A DNA stretch of 64,000 nucleotides from Nostoc linckia FACHB-104 (GTDB taxonomy: Bacteria; Cyanobacteriota; Cyanobacteriia; Cyanobacteriales; Nostocaceae), in NCBI RefSeq assembly GCF_014696615.1, contig NZ_JACJQJ010000021.1, positions 61,847 to 125,846 on the forward strand. Reading direction: 5' to 3'. Each line of letters begins with the position of its first letter. Within the stretch, counting starts at the first letter, position 1. Positions 22,541 through 32,300 of the stretch are shown here, piece by piece. The notes under the pieces are model-generated. The model saw nothing but the letters and a program-made list of their open reading frames with translations. It searched no databases and was not told the DNA's origin. The translations under genes were made by a program, and so were the position numbers.

Positions 22541-22714
22541 TTGAGGGAATGGGGAATGGGGACTGGGAAAAGGCAGGGGGCAGGGGGCAGGGAGACAAGG
22601 GGCAAATTCACATTACTCATCCCCCATTCCCCATTCCCCATTCCCCATTCCCCATTCCCCATTCCCCATTCCCCATTCCCCATTCCCCATTCCCCATTCC
22701 CCATGCCCCATGTC
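22541..22714. repeat. Back-to-back heptamer arrays between convergent stops
   Basis: From the TGA of the CxC-protein gene the units are TTGAGGG, AATGGGG, AATGGGG, ACTGGGA, AAAGGCA, GGGGGCA, GGGGGCA. From the opposite side, starting at the galE TAG, they are GACATGG, GGCATGG, then about eleven GGAATGG. Both arrays begin at offset zero from their stops. Confidence 0.92.
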
Positions 22715-23716
22715 CTATCCCCTATGCCTCTTTTGATGCCATTGCCAGGCGTGGAGGACAATATCTTTGATGCCTGGATACTGTGGTTGCCAGCCGAGGA
22801 TTTTGCGGGCTTTTTCGCTACTACCGATTAATGAAGGCGGATCTCCAGGACGGCGATCGCATTCTTTTACTGGGATCGTTAACCCAGTGACATCCTCGGC
22901 TGCGGAAATTACTTCCCTTACTGAGAAGCCTAGACCATTGCCTAAATTGAATACTTCGCTATCGTTGTCTTTTAATAAATATTCCAATCCTAAAACGTGA
23001 GCATCTGCTAAGTCGCTGACGTGAATGTAGTCTCTAATACAAGTACCATCAGGCGTAGGATAATCTGTACCGAAAATGGAAATTGATTCCCGCTTGCCTA
23101 AAGCTGTGAGCAACACTAAAGGTATCAAATGGGTTTCAGGGTTGTGGTCTTCTCCTAGTAATCCAGTAGGATCGGCACCAGCTGCATTAAAGTAGCGGAA
23201 ACGCACAGATTTTAGACCATAGGCAACATCAAAATCAGAGAGAATCCGCTCTACCATTAACTTGGTAGCACCATAGGGATTAATCGGATTTTGGGGATGA
23301 TTCTCGGGAATTGGGACAACTTCTGGTACTCCATAGGTTGCACAAGTAGAAGAAAATACAAATTTCTTAACAGAGGCAGCTAGCATCGCTTCTAGCAACA
23401 CCAGTGTACCCAAAACGTTATTGCGGTAGTATTTAGCGGGGTCTGTGACTGATTCTCCTACATAGGCATAGGCAGAAAAGTGCATAACTGCCGTAATATT
23501 GTGGGTTTGAAATAATTTATCGAGTAAAGGGCGATCGGCAGTATCCCCTGCTACAAGCTCTACTTGCAAAACCTGCTCTACTAAGTCGCGATGCCCATAC
23601 ACGAGGTTATCAAGTATGACTACGTCATAACCTGCTCGCTTCAGAGCAAGCACGGTATGGGAACCGATATATCCTGCTCCTCCTGTCACTAAAATAGTGG
23701 GCTTTTCCGGTGACAT
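22715..23716 (-). CDS. galE: UDP-glucose 4-epimerase GalE
   Basis: Interconverts UDP-glucose and UDP-galactose for polysaccharide and lipid glycosylation. Extended SDR: NAD-binding GGAGYIGSHT near residue 11, SSTCATYG with the catalytic Ser/Thr, YGATKLMVE with Tyr and Lys (YxxxK), and the family signature FRYFNAAGADP. Length 333 is normal. The last codons (RHRG) and the TAG are written in the same 7-base register as the downstream array (GGCATAG, GGGATAG, GACATGG), so the C terminus has probably been rewritten by repeat expansion without harm. Confidence 0.96.
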   Translation of the reverse strand: MSPEKPTILVTGGAGYIGSHTVLALKRAGYDVVILDNLVYGHRDLVEQVLQVELVAGDTADRPLLDKLFQTHNITAVMHFSAYAYVGESVTDPAKYYRNNVLGTLVLLEAMLAASVKKFVFSSTCATYGVPEVVPIPENHPQNPINPYGATKLMVERILSDFDVAYGLKSVRFRYFNAAGADPTGLLGEDHNPETHLIPLVLLTALGKRESISIFGTDYPTPDGTCIRDYIHVSDLADAHVLGLEYLLKDNDSEVFNLGNGLGFSVREVISAAEDVTGLTIPVKECDRRPGDPPSLIGSSEKARKILGWQPQYPGIKDIVLHAWQWHQKRHRG

Positions 23717-24025
23717 AGTTTATCCTTTTGAGTTACAGTTACTCAACTAATCTAATGTACTGGTGCCCCATTACTCATTGGGAAAATTTTAAATAATAGA
23801 CGCAGTGTCAAAAAATTGCACTAAAATCACTACGACGGTAGTCTTTGGGTGTGAGGTGTGAGGTATTTTAAGTCAAGTAACAGTCCGATTACAATTTGAC
23901 GAGAAAATAAATCCGCTGCCCGAAACCTTGAGGCTGTCCCTTAAGGGAATGCTATTTGCTATGTGTCGGGAAACCCGTCTACCGCAATGGCTCACTGCAT
24001 CGGAAAATTTGAGAGTTAATCTACT
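23717..24025. other. Intergenic region with dispersed palindromic repeat
   Basis: No gene. It contains a small hairpin (ACTAC GACG GTAGT, about 23830-23843) and a GC-rich dispersed repeat piece at about 23925-24000 with CCCTTAAGGGA and TCGGGAAACCCG inverted repeats. Promoters for divergent galE and the following membrane-protein gene should lie here. Confidence 0.5.
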
Positions 24026-24763
24026 ATGTTTCTACTGCTAAGCCGAGTACTACTGTGGCTGTTAATCGGCACTGTTGTATACTCTTTGTTCCAAAGATTC
24101 TATCCTACCGGGAATTTTGTGGGACGATTAGTCATCGTTATTGTGTTAATCGTTATAGCGCTGGCGTTTCTTAACCCCAATGAACCAGCCGTAGCGTCTT
24201 TGTGGAGGATGGTATCATTCCCGCTGAAACCTCTGGGAGCATCAGTCTTGATGTTGATTTTTGCGGCTCAGAGAATTAAGGGAGGTGGGATAGATAAACC
24301 AGGAGGATACCTACTGGGTTGGGCACTGACAATTTTACTGTTATCAAGTACACCAGCTATTGCTTACTTCCTAGTAAGGGCACCTATAGCAACAGTGGGC
24401 AATCCTCAGTTAGCAGCTCTAGAAAGAGTTGAGTATATGAGGCTAGCATCTGGTTCAGGACAACTACCCCCTAGCTCGGAAACTTTGGTGGCTTTAGGGC
24501 CAGAAAATACCATAGGCAATGTCTCTGATGTGGCAGCGAATGGTATTCTACCTGCGGCTGATATGGTTCGGTCAACCATAGCTTTAAATCAATTCGGCGT
24601 AAAAGTTCCGCCTTATCTGTTGCAGAATCCTCAGGACATCAGAAACCGCGGATTACGGATTGAAGACTTTGTACCAAGTGCAGAAACACTGCAAGTAACA
24701 ACCCAAGTCTGGGAAAGTTATCTCAACCAGATTTATATTTTCTTGCGTGGTCGTCAAGGATAA
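24026..24763 (+). CDS. Conserved-looking cyanobacterial membrane protein, unknown function
   Basis: 245 residues with three or four TM helices in the first half (about 5-22, 32-50, 68-85, 95-118) and a soluble C-terminal half (about 120-245). No catalytic motif recognised. The N-terminal part recalls membrane regions attached to DUF218/YdcF-type proteins, but the YdcF catalytic domain itself is absent, so it could be a shortened relative; this is only an impression. No operon partner: an ABC exporter gene follows 270 bases downstream after a palindromic repeat near 24898-24935. Confidence 0.6.
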   Translation: MFLLLSRVLLWLLIGTVVYSLFQRFYPTGNFVGRLVIVIVLIVIALAFLNPNEPAVASLWRMVSFPLKPLGASVLMLIFAAQRIKGGGIDKPGGYLLGWALTILLLSSTPAIAYFLVRAPIATVGNPQLAALERVEYMRLASGSGQLPPSSETLVALGPENTIGNVSDVAANGILPAADMVRSTIALNQFGVKVPPYLLQNPQDIRNRGLRIEDFVPSAETLQVTTQVWESYLNQIYIFLRGRQG

Positions 24764-25033
24764 GCCGAAAAGATCATTAATCGCAAGGCCAAAGCACTAT
24801 GTCCTGGTGGCTGGCCTTATTTAAATTGTTATTTCTGTCAGAATAGGAGGAGGGTGAGTAGTTTTGCTTGCAAGAGTCAAGAATCAAGGAGAGTTGGTCA
24901 CCCACGGAGGTTGTCTCCGTTAGGTGAACTGGCGTTGAAGAGTTAAAAGCCAAAGGTGAATTTTCTCCTCTGCTCCCTCTGCTTCCGCATCTCCCTTCCT
25001 GCTCCCCGCTTCCCTGCTCCCTGCTAGTTCTGA

Positions 25034-26785
25034 ATGATACAATCTCGACGACTTGCTAAACTCAGTGCTTACCTGCGTCCCCATTGGCGGGAAGCAATTT
25101 TAGGCATTTTGGCTTTATTGACTGTCAATGGATTAGGCGTTTATATACCTTGGTTAATTCGCGGTTGCGTTGACAGACTCTCAACAACTTTTGATTGGTA
25201 TGAAATTCTCAATTACGTAGTCGTTATTGTCTTGCTCAGTTCAGCAATGTGGTTAATCCGTATGGCTTCCCGCATTTGGCTGTTCGGAGTGGGACGAGAG
25301 GTGGAATTTGACTTAAAACAGCGCATTTTTGAACATTTACTAAAGCTAGAGCCTTCTTACTTCGCCACTCATACTATTGGTGATTTAATTAGTAGGGCTA
25401 CTAGCGATGTGGAAAATATCAAGCGATTGTTGGGTTTTGCCGTCCTGAGTTTAGCAAATACATTTTTTGCCTACGCGCTAACATTGCCTGTAATGTTGGC
25501 AATTAGCGTCGATTTGACATTGGCATCGCTGGCAATATACCCCTTAATGTTCTTTTTGGTGCATTTGTTTAGCGATCGCCTACGTAAACAACAAACCGTA
25601 GTTCAAGAACAACTGTCTGACATTAGTGAACTCATTCAAGAAGATATTAGTGGCATTGCCTTAATTAAAATTTACGCTCAAGAAGAAAACGAACGTCGCG
25701 CCTTCGCTCAGAAAAATGAGCAGCTATTGACGGCTAACTTAGAACTAGCAAAAAGCCGCAATACATTGTTTCCCCTGATTGGGGGTTTAGCTAATATCAG
25801 TTCGCTGGTAATTCTCTGGTTGGGAGCATCCCGCATTGCTGGAGGAACCCTGGCTGTTGGGGATTTTTTGGCACTATTAATTTATGTAGAGCGTTTAGTT
25901 TTTCCCACCGCTTTGTTAGGGTTTACCATTACCGCCTATCAACGAGGTGAGGTGAGTATCGATCGCTTAGAATCAATTCTCAGCGTTACACCCAAAATTA
26001 AAGATGCAGATGATGTCGTTCATCTACCCAAAACGCAAGTGAAAGGGAAACTGAGAGCCAAAAATTTCACTTATACATATCCAGGTGCTAAAACCCCAGC
26101 TTTAGATAATGTTAACTTCACCATTAATCCTGGGGAAACAGTGTCAATTGTGGGTGCTATTGGTTCTGGTAAATCAACCTTAGCAAATGCCTTACCACGC
26201 TTATTAGACATTGAGCCAGGACAGTTATTTTTGGATGGAGTAGACATTACAAAGATAGCCTTAGGCGATTTAAGAGGTGCGATCGCCTATGTCCCCCAAG
26301 ATAGTTTTCTGTTCAGCACCACCATTAGAAATAACATCCGCTACGGCGACCCACTTAGCGAGCAAGAAAATGTAGAGTATGTAGCTAAGATGGCGCAAAT
26401 TGAATCAGAAATTCACAATTTTACCCAACAGTATGACACTATAGTCGGTGAACGGGGGATTACTCTTTCTGGTGGTCAAAGACAACGTACTGCTTTATCT
26501 AGGGCTATGTTGGTTGATGCCCCAGTGTTAATTTTGGATGATGCTCTTTCTAGTGTCGATAATCAAACAGCTACCCAAATCCTCAAAAATCTTTCGACTG
26601 GTACAGTCAAGAAAACTGTCGTTTTTATCACGCATCAACTATCGGCTGCTGCTGCTGCTGACCGAATTTTTGTGATGGATAAAGGGAAAATTGTTCAAAT
26701 AGGCACTCATTTAACTCTTGTGCAAAAAGAAGGACTTTACAGAACTTTGTGGAGTCAACATCAAATAGAAGAATTACTGCGTTAG
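25034..26785 (+). CDS. ABC exporter, fused membrane and ATPase domains
   Basis: MsbA/LmrA-type half transporter that should dimerise. The membrane domain (about 1-310) has six TM helices and the coupling segment VGREVEFDLKQRIFEHLL; the ATPase (about 335-575) has Walker A GAIGSGKST, Q-loop YVPQDSFLFSTTI, signature LSGGQRQRTALSRA, Walker B VLILDDALSSVD and H-loop FITHQLS. The residue after the Walker B Asp is Asp rather than the usual catalytic Glu, as in the degenerate site of heterodimeric exporters, so it may pair with another half transporter. Substrate unknown (lipid, peptide or drug). The leader before the ATG is a C/T-rich repeat without a Shine-Dalgarno sequence. Confidence 0.92.
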   Translation: MIQSRRLAKLSAYLRPHWREAILGILALLTVNGLGVYIPWLIRGCVDRLSTTFDWYEILNYVVVIVLLSSAMWLIRMASRIWLFGVGREVEFDLKQRIFEHLLKLEPSYFATHTIGDLISRATSDVENIKRLLGFAVLSLANTFFAYALTLPVMLAISVDLTLASLAIYPLMFFLVHLFSDRLRKQQTVVQEQLSDISELIQEDISGIALIKIYAQEENERRAFAQKNEQLLTANLELAKSRNTLFPLIGGLANISSLVILWLGASRIAGGTLAVGDFLALLIYVERLVFPTALLGFTITAYQRGEVSIDRLESILSVTPKIKDADDVVHLPKTQVKGKLRAKNFTYTYPGAKTPALDNVNFTINPGETVSIVGAIGSGKSTLANALPRLLDIEPGQLFLDGVDITKIALGDLRGAIAYVPQDSFLFSTTIRNNIRYGDPLSEQENVEYVAKMAQIESEIHNFTQQYDTIVGERGITLSGGQRQRTALSRAMLVDAPVLILDDALSSVDNQTATQILKNLSTGTVKKTVVFITHQLSAAAAADRIFVMDKGKIVQIGTHLTLVQKEGLYRTLWSQHQIEELLR

Positions 26786-27133
26786 GTGTTAGGTGTTTGG
26801 AGACGCAGCGCGTAGCTTGCTATATCAATACTTGTCGGTTAAGGGGAAAAAGGGGAATGGTTCAAGGGAAAGAAAAAACCTTTAACCCTTAACCTTTAAC
26901 CTTTTCCCTAAAACCAATTTTGGCTTGACAACGCTTAACCAAGTAGTATTGGCATTTATATATGCTGATTATTCTCCTGGTTGAAAAAATCCTCCTATAG
27001 GATTTGGCTAGCAAAACTGCTAGCTAAATATGCGACTTCTAGACGATAACCATCTCCAGCTAACGAATGATTCTACTTTCTGGAAAACTTAATAAGCTGT
27101 AACTATATACTTACAGGAATTAAGTGGGACTGA
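26786..27133. other. Intergenic region with heptamer remnants and two hairpins
   Basis: Begins with GTGTTAG, GTGTTTG directly after the ABC exporter TAG, then a repeat fragment (GACGCAGCGCGTAGC). An AAGGTTAAAGG-type repeat follows near 26870-26910. Two small hairpins, AATCCT/AGGATT (about 26987-27003) and GCTAGC/GCTAGC (about 27007-27026), may lie in the 5' leader of the next gene. No coding sequence seen. Confidence 0.5.
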
Positions 27134-27433
27134 ATGATGCAACGCTTTAATTTGTCCAAGATTTTAGGAACTACAGTTATAGCTTTAAGTTTAGCTACCT
27201 TGCCAACAGTTCTACCCGCTTCTGCTCAAACAACTACTAGCCCTGATGGCACTACTACTACAGATACTACAAATACAGACCGCCCTCTGACAGATGGTAA
27301 TTATGCGGATGGCGATTGGGGTTTACTAGGCTTGCTCGGTTTGTTTGGTTTATTTGGACGCAAGAGCCGCAGACATGATGACAGCACTTACAGCAACCGC
27401 GATGTAGCTTCTTCTTCACGTTCTAACTATTAA
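27134..27433 (+). CDS. Small exported WGxxGxxG-motif protein
   Basis: 99 residues. Signal peptide about 8-31 (ending LPASAQ), a Thr/Asp-rich low-complexity stretch (about 32-60), then the WGLLGLLGLFGLFGRK segment (62-77), which matches the WGxxGxxG C-terminal sorting-like motif of cyanobacteria: a glycine-rich hydrophobic helix followed by basic residues. A Ser-rich tail ends the protein. Such proteins are secreted or wall/membrane-associated and their function is unknown. A strong terminator follows 52 bases after the stop, so this is a single-gene transcript. Met2 (27137) is an equally possible start. Confidence 0.75.
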   Translation: MMQRFNLSKILGTTVIALSLATLPTVLPASAQTTTSPDGTTTTDTTNTDRPLTDGNYADGDWGLLGLLGLFGLFGRKSRRHDDSTYSNRDVASSSRSNY

Positions 27434-27485
27434 TCTCAAGACATCCTGCAATTTTCTGCCAATCCTTTCAAGAAGTTTAAGTTGC

Positions 27486-27513
27486 AGCCTGCAAAAGCAG
27501 GCTTTGTTTTTTT
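27486..27513 (+). terminator. Rho-independent terminator of the WGxxGxxG gene
   Basis: Perfect 7-bp GC-rich stem AGCCTGC/GCAGGCT with an AAAA loop, followed by TTGTTTTTTT. This is the clearest intrinsic terminator in the window. It also sits just beyond the end of the converging CHAT-module operon. Confidence 0.9.
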
Positions 27514-27552
27514 ATTAGCTCATTGTTAATAACAGATACCCTAATCTAAAGA

Positions 27553-28938
27553 CTATTTGGGGCGAAAAATCCGGAGAATTCCTAAGATAAATAAACTTCC
27601 CAATACTCCAATACCCAAACTCAAAAAGAAAGCAGAAGCTTGTTCAACTCCAGTCAGCTTATTTACTGGTTCAGGTTTTGCAGCCAAGATGACAGCAGAA
27701 GCTATTTGGCTAGTTGCTAGTCCAACACTTGCGATCGCTATTGTATTGTTCAAGGTGCGATCGCGTTTGGCTTGTTCTATCTCAACAATACCTCTAATAG
27801 TGTTAATTAGGTCTTCTGCTACTTTTAAGCCAACACTTAAGCTGATATGGTCTTGCTCTACTTGTACTTGATATTTTTGTTTAACTGTTGCAATAAAGCT
27901 TTCTAAACACTTTAAGTCAGTGTCTCCTAATTGGTTATCTTGTTTTTGCTTATTTTTAGCTTTATTTTCAATATCTACTAAATATTTTTGATAGGCTTGT
28001 AAATTAGTCTCTATTGCTGACTTGAGAATTTCTAAATATGAGAGCTTGGTTGCGTACTCAGAAACAATACTGATACTATTGCTCAGGATTGTTTGTAATT
28101 CTTGTAGCTGTTTTTGAGTTAATTTACCATTTTTATCACTGGGATAACAGCTTTTGATAGTTTTAGCTTTATCTGTAATTAATTTAAATTCTTCTTGTAA
28201 ATTCCTTGTTAGTTGTTGACTATAACAATACTCCCAAATAATTTTGTTACGCGCACATAATAAACGCAACCAATCTCCATAAAATTCTGCAGCTACCTCC
28301 ATTGTCCATAAATTTGGATAAAAAACAATTAAAACATGGCTATTTTCTGCTTCTACACTTTGCCACTTTTGAGGTGCTTTCCAAACTTCAAACAAGCTAG
28401 CACCAAGAAATTTTCCTGCTTCTGGATTCTGCCATTCGCGATTGGCTAATTCTTGATATGCTTCATTAGCTAAAGCTTCTGGATCTGGTTTTGTCGCTGA
28501 CGAGAAGTAACCAGAAATCATACAGCTTTTACCCAAGTTACCCTTTTTGGTTGCTGTTTCTGCTGCTAGTTTTTTAATAGCACTCATCGGTTGCGGATGA
28601 TTTCTATCATTTATAGAACAGTCAAACAGCAATCCATAAGTATCATATAAGCGAACAGGATAATAATACCCTTCTAATTGAGCATCAGTAAATGATTGAA
28701 TATAATAATTATCTTTAATTGATAAATTTTGTTTTATACCTTGATTTAATAGTCCAAGTAACTTTGTATATTCTGGGTTGTCTGCTTCTGTTTCTGATGC
28801 TAAATCGACTTTAATTTTTTCTGGTAAATTTTGCCAAAATCTGGAGTGATTATTTTTAATTTGCTCATCAGTATCTCCCAAACCATTTCTTAGTTGGTAA
28901 ACAAAAATATCTAGAGTAGGGTATACAATTTCTGTCAT
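27553..28938 (-). CDS. CHAT-module membrane protein: soluble domain, coiled coil, two C-terminal TM helices
   Basis: Not assigned to a known family. 461 residues: a soluble alpha/beta region (about 1-230; YYYPVRLYDTYGLLFDCSIND, then HVLIVFYPNLWTMEVAAEFY), a long helical/coiled-coil part (about 235-395), TM1 (about 397-420), a short loop, TM2 (about 434-456) and a tiny basic tail. A soluble N domain, a long helix and two C-terminal TM helices recall CorA-type channels, but the GMN motif is absent. It is the last gene of a tight minus-strand operon, 11 bases after the linker gene and downstream of the CHAT protease. A membrane effector or protease target is inferred from context alone. Confidence 0.65.
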   Translation of the reverse strand: MTEIVYPTLDIFVYQLRNGLGDTDEQIKNNHSRFWQNLPEKIKVDLASETEADNPEYTKLLGLLNQGIKQNLSIKDNYYIQSFTDAQLEGYYYPVRLYDTYGLLFDCSINDRNHPQPMSAIKKLAAETATKKGNLGKSCMISGYFSSATKPDPEALANEAYQELANREWQNPEAGKFLGASLFEVWKAPQKWQSVEAENSHVLIVFYPNLWTMEVAAEFYGDWLRLLCARNKIIWEYCYSQQLTRNLQEEFKLITDKAKTIKSCYPSDKNGKLTQKQLQELQTILSNSISIVSEYATKLSYLEILKSAIETNLQAYQKYLVDIENKAKNKQKQDNQLGDTDLKCLESFIATVKQKYQVQVEQDHISLSVGLKVAEDLINTIRGIVEIEQAKRDRTLNNTIAIASVGLATSQIASAVILAAKPEPVNKLTGVEQASAFFLSLGIGVLGSLFILGILRIFRPK

Positions 28939-28949
28939 TTCATGTCCGT

Positions 28950-29327
28950 CTATTTATTATTAGGCTGATGTTGTTGATTGTCCTGGGAATTGGTATTTTC
29001 TGATTTTGGAGTAGGAGGGTTAAAATTAGTCGGTGCTAAATCTTGGGTTTTAGGATTGTCTTCGCGGGGAGGAATACCTTTACTCCTTTCTACTTCATTA
29101 TCTTGCGCTTTCAAAGCTTGGCGTTCTTGATCATAAATTTGTTTGAGTGTATCGCTCTTTTTAACTACGCTGTTGAGAAGTTGAATTGTATCTTCATTGA
29201 CTTCACCATAAAGAGCTTGGCGTACAGCGTCAAGTTCTATTTGTAGTTCTTCTGGTAGGGTAGATAAATCAAATTGGGAAATAGCCTTAAGGAAGGCTTC
29301 ACGTCGGATGGTGTATTGGTAGTCCAT
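28950..29327 (-). CDS. Small linker protein of the CHAT module
   Basis: 125 residues, family not recognised. Residues 1-80 are predicted helical (RREAFLKAISQFDLSTLPEELQ, then LLNSVVKKSDTLKQIYDQERQALKAQ). Residues about 85-125 are disordered and rich in Pro, Asn, Gln and Thr. Gaps of 11 bases on both sides place it between the TPR-CHAT protease and the two-TM protein. An adaptor or cleavable substrate is plausible because of the helical head and floppy tail, but nothing in the sequence proves it. Confidence 0.65.
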   Translation of the reverse strand: MDYQYTIRREAFLKAISQFDLSTLPEELQIELDAVRQALYGEVNEDTIQLLNSVVKKSDTLKQIYDQERQALKAQDNEVERSKGIPPREDNPKTQDLAPTNFNPPTPKSENTNSQDNQQHQPNNK

Positions 29328-29338
29328 AAGTTGTGAGA

Positions 29339-32300
29339 TTAGAGGTTAATGTTACCAGTAATGATGAAACTAGCCCAGTAATATGGATGGGCGTAAGGAG
29401 GAACTTGAGTATTTATTTTAGCGGGATTGTTGCGAATATTTGCGGCTTCGTCTTCTAAGTCTTCCGCACAGATAGGGTCATATGCAACTATTTCATTAGC
29501 ACGTTCTTCATACCATTTGACTAATTCGCTATATGTAATATTACGTAACCACATCTGGGTGCGTTTGAGTGCGGCTGCTGGTGCAATATCTCTATCTGGT
29601 TGATGGTAGAATTCAATCATAAACAAGGCACTAGAAACAGATTCTACTGTCCACAGAGTACTGACAACATGAGCCGCACCTTGTCTGAGAAAAGCACTTA
29701 CTAAACCTACATATTCTGTAGTAATAGTTTGGTTACCTGTCAAAGCAGTTTCACAAGCTGAAAGGCTAACCAGATGGTAACTTTTCAGATTTAGCTGAAG
29801 GATATCTTTTAAAGTTAGTCTTTCTGTACCAGTTAAAGCGAGGGCAGATTTTTGAGGGTTGTAAAAATTATAGGTTCCATGACCAGTGAAGTGAAAAATT
29901 TGATTTTCTGATTTTAAAGCAGCTATGACATCTTCTTTGATTGCGGCTTTCTCTGCAAAACGTTGAGGATTTGTAAATAGTTGGGATATATAAGCTGACT
30001 CAATTTTTGCTAGTGGCAGATTTTCAAAAGCTTTACCTTCTAAATCTTTACTATCGGGTGTTTCCACACTTAGCAGTCTTTGCCATTTTTCCGTTGCTGG
30101 CTGATCATCAGAAACTTGGTGAATCTGTTGTAAGCTTAAGCCAATTTGAACACTGGGTAAATAAGTAATAGTGAATTCATCTGCAAATAATGCATGAAGT
30201 GGTAATGTGTGTAAATCTCGGTGAGGAATTAATATCAAATTTTGGATTTTAGGTGTGGAGTTTTTGATTGATGCTGTGATGCTTGATATATCAAGAATAT
30301 TTGCTAACTCTGAGATTAATTCCGGTAAATTATGCCGCCAGTTATTTTCTTCTTCGTTTTGGTTATCTTTGGATTTGACATAATTTCTATATTCTTGATT
30401 CCACTTTTTAAGCCAAGCATCAAAGTCATACAAGCGTTGTGCCTGAGTAAAAATTTCAGTATTTTCAAGTAAATTGGTTTCTCCTAGCAGAATGGGCGAT
30501 AGATTGTCATTTTTGAGGATGAATGTGTGTAAAGTAACTGGGCTGATATGCCAGTAAACTATAGTTGTATTGGGATTAAGTAGTTGTTTGATTTCTTCCC
30601 ATACGGGAGAAGAAAGTTCATCATCTCGCTTATCAAATAACCAAGACAAGCAGGCATTTTTTCCTTCTTCGGCTATTTCTAATGCTTTTACGAAATCACC
30701 TGACTGGACGGCTACATCCACAGTTAACTGCTGAAAACTTATAAATTTCAAAGTTAATTGTTGTTTCTTACCCGGACTTTTGGTATTTTTTAGTAGGTCG
30801 CGCAGCACATCTGTACCCCTTCGTCGCATTTCGTTAGCTTCGTCAGTTTCTCCTAGTGCTAACAAAGAACGAATTAAATTTTGCAGTACTTCTAAATGAG
30901 CTTCAGGAAAATTTTCTGCTGTTAAAGTTGTTAGTGCTTCATTATAACTGTTAACAGCCTTACGCCTATCTTGGGCAGGATTATTATTTTGATATCCATG
31001 AAAATAGTAGGCATTTCCTATTGCTTGATGTAATTTACCCCAACCTTCACTATTTTGAGGAAAATGTTTTAAGCCTTCTTCGTAACTAGCAAATAAACCT
31101 TTATATCCACCTTGATATAAATCAGGGTTTTTCAATGTTATAGAAAGGTCAGGGTAGGAAGTAATTACAGGTAAAATAAATAATGATTCAGGATATTTTC
31201 TACCTTTAATTAAATTTGCTAATAGCAGCCCTCTATTAATCCAAGTATCATGGTCATCAGCTTTAATTTCTATAGCTTTGTCGTAAGATGCGAGAGCTTC
31301 CTGATATTGCTTTAAATTATGTAAGGCAATACCTCGGTCTCTCCAAGGTAGGTACTCTTCCGATTTTAATATTATGGCTTGATCGTAGGATTTTATTGCT
31401 TCTTCATATAGCCCTAAATTTGCCTGTGCAAAGCCTCGATTGTACCAATATTCATACTCATCAGATTTTAAATCTATCGCTTTGTTATAGTGGATAATTG
31501 CTTCTTTATATTGACCTAAATTAGCCCATATCAAACCTAGTTCATGCCAACCACTAGCACATCTAAATTCAAACTCCTGCGCCTGATTTAACATAACAAG
31601 CGCTTCTTCATACTGACTAAGTAAGCGCAGAATTCTTCCTTGCATATGCCAGGCAAAATGATTTTTAGGCTCAATTTCTATGACTTTTTGAAAAGAGGCA
31701 ATTGCTTCTTGATATCGCTCCAAATCTAATAATGCATTACCTCGGTTATTCCAAACTAAGTAGTAATCAGGTTTTAATTCTATAGCTTTGTCGTAGGAGG
31801 CGATCGCTTCCTCAAATCTTTTCAAATTTCCTAGCGCTACACCTCTGTTACGCCAAGCTTCGTGATCGTCAGGTTGTAATTCTATGACTTTGTCGTAGGA
31901 GGTGATTGCTTCTTCATATTGTTCCAATTTACCCAGTGCTACACCTCGGTTATTCCAAGCTAAGGGATCATCAGGTTGTAATTCTATGGCTTTGTCGCAA
32001 GAGGTGATTGCTTCTTCATATTGTTCCAATTTACCCAGTGCTACACCTCGGTTATTCCAGACTAAGGGATCATCAGGTTGTAATTCTATAACTTTGTCAT
32101 AGGAGGCAATTGCTTCTTCATATCGTTTTAAATTAGCAAATGCTACACCTCGGTTATACCAAGCTTCGTGATAGTAAGGTTGTAATTCTATGACTTTGTC
32201 ATAGGAGGCAATTGCTTCCTCATATCGTTCCACCTTAACCAGTGCTATACCCCGATTATCCCAAACTAGGTGATTATCAAATTTAAGTCTTATAGCATTA

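Noticed and set aside
22541..22714. Heptamer arrays as CRISPR arrays
   Set aside because: Unit length is 7 bases with no spacers; no cas genes in the window.
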